Part shown: positions 61,215 to 64,000 of the stretch, piece by piece
Layout: each line of letters begins with the position of its first letter
How positions within the stretch are numbered: position 1 is the stretch's first letter
NCBI GenBank assembly: GCA_025094145.1
Contig: JALLLS010000004.1
Coordinates: 558,001 to 622,000 of the forward strand
DNA: 64,000 bases
Source: Spinellus fusiger
Lineage: Eukaryota > Mucoromycota > Mucoromycetes > Mucorales > Phycomycetaceae
Direction of reading: 5' to 3'
Notes under the pieces: generated by a model
Seen by the model: only the letters and a program-made list of their open reading frames with translations
Database searches by the model: none
Told to the model about the DNA's origin: nothing
Translations under genes and position numbers: made by a program

Positions 61215-62577
61215 TTAGTTCTCTGTCCTTGATACAGGATGGATCCCTTTAACAAGAGCAACAATACATGTGATATCATCTACTTTTCCACCACGGTAAT
61301 GACTGCCATGTGCCTGTGCCGCCTGTGCCCAAGGAGAGAGTCTTTTGGGATCTAAACTCAGTCTACGTGCATTGTCCGTGAGTGTCTTGACAAGTACTCG
61401 AACAATGGCGGCTACTTCATCTTCTTCTGTAGTGTCTGTAAGGCTACTCATTGTTGTATTGACAAGGGAGAGTGTCTCACTGCTGAATACATTATCAAAA
61501 TAGCCGTCTGTTGCTAATACAATCACATCGTTATCTTTTAAAAAGAAGGATTTTCGGTCACCATCTTTTGGCATGTCTGTTACATAGTTTTCTCGGTCAG
61601 GGTAAGTGTCAGGCACCACAGTCAACTGATATCTATAAAGGATAAACATTGGCGTATTTAGATGATAATTCCATCAGTATCACTTACGGGCAGTTAAAAT
61701 AATGCTGTTGACTAGGGCTCTCATAGACCACCTTCTTATCACGAATAAGCAGAAATGCACTATCGCCCACATTGCAAGTAGTCATTTTCCCGGTAGACTT
61801 GCAAATATTAAGAATACAAGCAGTAGAACTACCTGCAGGAACATCCCCTTCTATACGTAGTTGATGGAAAGCAGTATCGAGAATATGGTGTGCATCTACT
61901 GGATTCTCTTCTTTGGCTACTCCTGCTGCATTGTTCATAAGAGTCCAGGAAAACAGTGCTATACAATATATAAATGAGTATAAATATAAGTGTAATTCAA
62001 TAAAAATAGATGTACCTGGATCAACACCAACATCAGCCCATCCTCCAACACCATCGGCAACACCAAGAGCCATACCCTTGGGCGTGCATGTATAGAAGAA
62101 TGCATCTTCGCCTGCATCTACTTTACCAACCTCTTTCTGTTTCCAGTAAGGGATTCTACTTTCTGATGATCTTGACTTTGTGTTTCTGTTTTTGGCATGC
62201 CAAAAGGCAGAGGCAAAGAAACGAAATCTATCGATAGAGGGTTCTGACTCTTCTTTTAGATGCAGTTCAGCCGTAGCAGTGAGATTGGCCGTCCATGTAG
62301 CTTCCTGTTCGCTTTTTGTTGCAATACCACGGTTCTTTATGGGTGACTTTGTTGTTGTTTTTTGTCCAATAGCTGCATATCTACTCAAATAAGGAATAGA
62401 TTCAAGCCCATCCTTATGATAAAATGTTCTCTGTTGGAGAGCTGTGCATTGAGCTGATAAGCGATAAGTACTTAGTGCTGGTCTTAGGTAGTGAGTATGA
62501 GAAACTATGGACCCATAAGAAAGACTTTTTGGCATTTGTGAGACTGTGGCGAGACGTTGGGCATAGTGTCGAGCCAT
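61215..62577 (-). CDS. PTC7: PTC7-type mitochondrial PP2C phosphatase
   Basis: Three exons: 62016-62577, 61688-61958, 61215-61632, in phase, 416 residues when fully spliced. PP2C enzymes are metal-dependent Ser/Thr phosphatases; Ptc7 acts in mitochondria, in yeast on coenzyme Q biosynthesis. The N-terminus MARHYAQRLATVSQM is basic and hydroxylated, as a mitochondrial presequence. Catalytic motifs: DAGEDAFF and GVADGVGGWADVGVDP (metal-binding Asp), GSSTACILNI, CNVGDSAFLLI, VLATDGYFDNV and GGKVDDITCIVALV. Intron 1 (61959-62015) is 57 nt, has no stop in frame and inserts after VDP, so an unspliced mRNA would encode 435 residues with an extra hydrophobic stretch (see findings). Intron 2 is 61633-61687. 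Confidence 0.92.
61959..62015 (-). other. In-frame, stop-free intron 1 of PTC7
   Basis: GTACAT donor and TATAG acceptor; 57 nt (19 codons). If retained it reads GTSIFIELHLYLYSFIYCI, mostly aliphatic and aromatic residues. Splicing restores VDPALFSW. The open frame runs unbroken from 62577 through this intron to 61688. Confidence 0.85.
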
Positions 62578-63888
62578 AGTGAAGTGGGATGTCTTGGTGA
62601 AAGATTACCAACAAAGAAGGAAAAAAAAAGGACATGCAGGAGTTTCTTTTGCATGTGTTTAATGTCAAGTCACGATACAATAGACTACGTCATTCATTGT
62701 ACCACATTTCTCATTATCTAAAATTAACAGATTTTAGTTTGGCACTACAAATAGCTACTTTCAAAGAAAATAAACATGTTATTAATGCAGGCTTGGAATT
62801 TGTCATATTTTTTTATCCTTTTTGTATTGCTCTCCTATAAATAATAAAAGAACAGAGGCAAAACTATTCTCTGATTTCTTAATTATCTACACATAAAGAC
62901 AGTTCTACCGTACATATGCTGTAATGAGCTACAGCAGCAGATAAAACAATTCCCTCTGGTGGTGCCTGTATAGCCCTTATTGTTTAGAAGAATAAAAATA
63001 TAAAAATATAAAATAAAATGAACATGCAAAACACGTTCCTTTCATACCAAGACTAGGATCACATACAAATATAAAAAGAACAAACAAATAAAGGCAGTCT
63101 AAATGTAGCACTTTATTCAGTTCTGGTGCCCAAAACCATGTTCTTCAAAGCCTGAAGATACTGCTAATAATAACAACCAGTATGACTTCCAGAATCAAAT
63201 CAAAGCATAGTAACTGGGTACAGTGCTTAGTGGACTTATTAAAAAAAATAGACACAGGAATGCACGATTGTTTGTGTCAAAATAGGAAAGACAATAGTAG
63301 GACAAGATCAAGAGCTGTGAGAAATATTCATCACTAATCTATCCTTAAATCTACAACCACTACTATCAAGACAAGTGTATGAAAGTAAGAGCATACATCT
63401 ATTGGATATAAATATAAACAACAAAGTATTGTTATGGTCATGCTATAGTATTCATAGCTACCTGGAGACATGTATAGACTGAGAAAGCAAACTCATCTCA
63501 CATTTTGAACTCTAGACTAACTTTCAATAAGAAAATATAGATTCATACACTACTACTTATATTCTGTATCGCAACTGCTCATCAACCTCTGGCTCATCTG
63601 TCAAGATGAGTAGGTATGTCAAGGCCCCTACCAAGAAATAGAGACACTACTGCTGCTGTAAAGCGGATCTTTATTTAATGATACATTGTGCTCAACTCTT
63701 AATGTGCCCGGAATAACATCAGGGAAATCCGGTGTGATACCTCCAGACAAAAAGAGTATATTGTTGAAAAGACTATTGAAGAAGATACTTCCACAAAGTT
63801 AACTAGTGTGCTTTTTCTTCTTTCTCCAAAGAAAGAGGTATTTTATAATACAAGTCTTCTTTTATTATTTTTTTGCTTACTAAAATGC
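62578..63888. other. Right-end AT-rich interval
   Basis: Upstream region of PTC7 followed by AT-rich DNA with no supported gene. Confidence 0.45.
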
Positions 63889-63954
63889 ATATGAAAATTA
63901 GGCTTGAGTGGACCCATAAGCACCTACATTGGACACATGAACAATAGTACACCA
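63889..63954 (+). pseudogene. Tc1/mariner transposase scrap at the right edge
   Basis: Reads MKIRLEWTHKHLHWTHEQ and then TAG, equivalent to the RLKFSKEHLHWTIDMW segment before the first catalytic Asp in the 59-kb transposase. Flanking frames are degraded; more may lie beyond the window. Confidence 0.55.
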
Positions 63955-64000
63955 TTGCTATAGTTGAATAAGCCCATAATTGAGTCTATTTTTAGGAATA

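Noticed and set aside
1..64000. tRNA, rRNA and CRISPR arrays.
   Set aside because: No B-box-like GGTTCGANNCC in a foldable context, no rRNA-like stretch, and no spaced direct repeats were seen; a tRNA scan would be needed to exclude tRNAs fully.

Overview
The window looks like nuclear DNA from an early-diverging filamentous fungus, most likely Mucoromycota (Mucorales-like). It is very AT-rich between genes. Introns are short (about 44-130 nt, GT...AG). It carries a 458-residue EF-1alpha gene with a short first exon, and its accessory DNA holds Fanzor and Tc1/mariner relics. Assignment rests on gene style and protein resemblance only; no search was run. Gene models below were spliced by hand, checking phase across every junction.

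Layout. 1-131: start of a secreted-protein gene leaving the left edge. 4.5-13.1 kb: a gene island with a fucosyltransferase-like type II membrane protein, an eight-exon STK32/YANK-type AGC kinase with an N-myristoylation signal, and a membrane-anchored acidic repeat protein. 14.4-23.9 kb: a HERPUD-like ubiquitin-domain membrane protein, a coding-like relic, EF-1alpha, and an orphan basic protein. 24-34 kb: an accessory block with a degraded Fanzor N-terminal half, two head-to-head Tc1/mariner relics, a broken lineage-specific gene, and a 2.7-kb segment with mariner-style ends holding a Fanzor C-terminus. 34.4-43.1 kb: a second gene island with an ADAL-type deaminase, SHQ1, a SAM methyltransferase with a 13-nt micro-exon, and a ZC4H2-like coiled-coil protein. 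43-56 kb: gene-poor AT-rich DNA with one F-box gene and two more Fanzor relics. 56.4-58.5 kb: an RRM-YTH RNA-binding protein (candidate m6A reader). 58.9-60.3 kb: a nearly complete Tc1 element with roughly 55-bp terminal inverted repeats and, 3 bp beyond its flanking TA, a 108-bp hairpin MITE. 61.2-62.6 kb: a PTC7-type mitochondrial PP2C phosphatase whose first intron is stop-free and a multiple of three. The right edge carries another transposase scrap.

Most genes are unlinked housekeeping functions: translation, snoRNP assembly, ERAD, purine-nucleotide repair, RNA reading and mitochondrial dephosphorylation. The points most worth a second look are the in-frame hydrophobic PTC7 intron, which resembles the regulated retained intron known in budding yeast PTC7; the four Fanzor (eukaryotic TnpB-like RNA-guided nuclease) relics, one inside a TIR-bounded unit; the RRM-YTH gene; and the compact hairpin MITE next to the Tc1 element.
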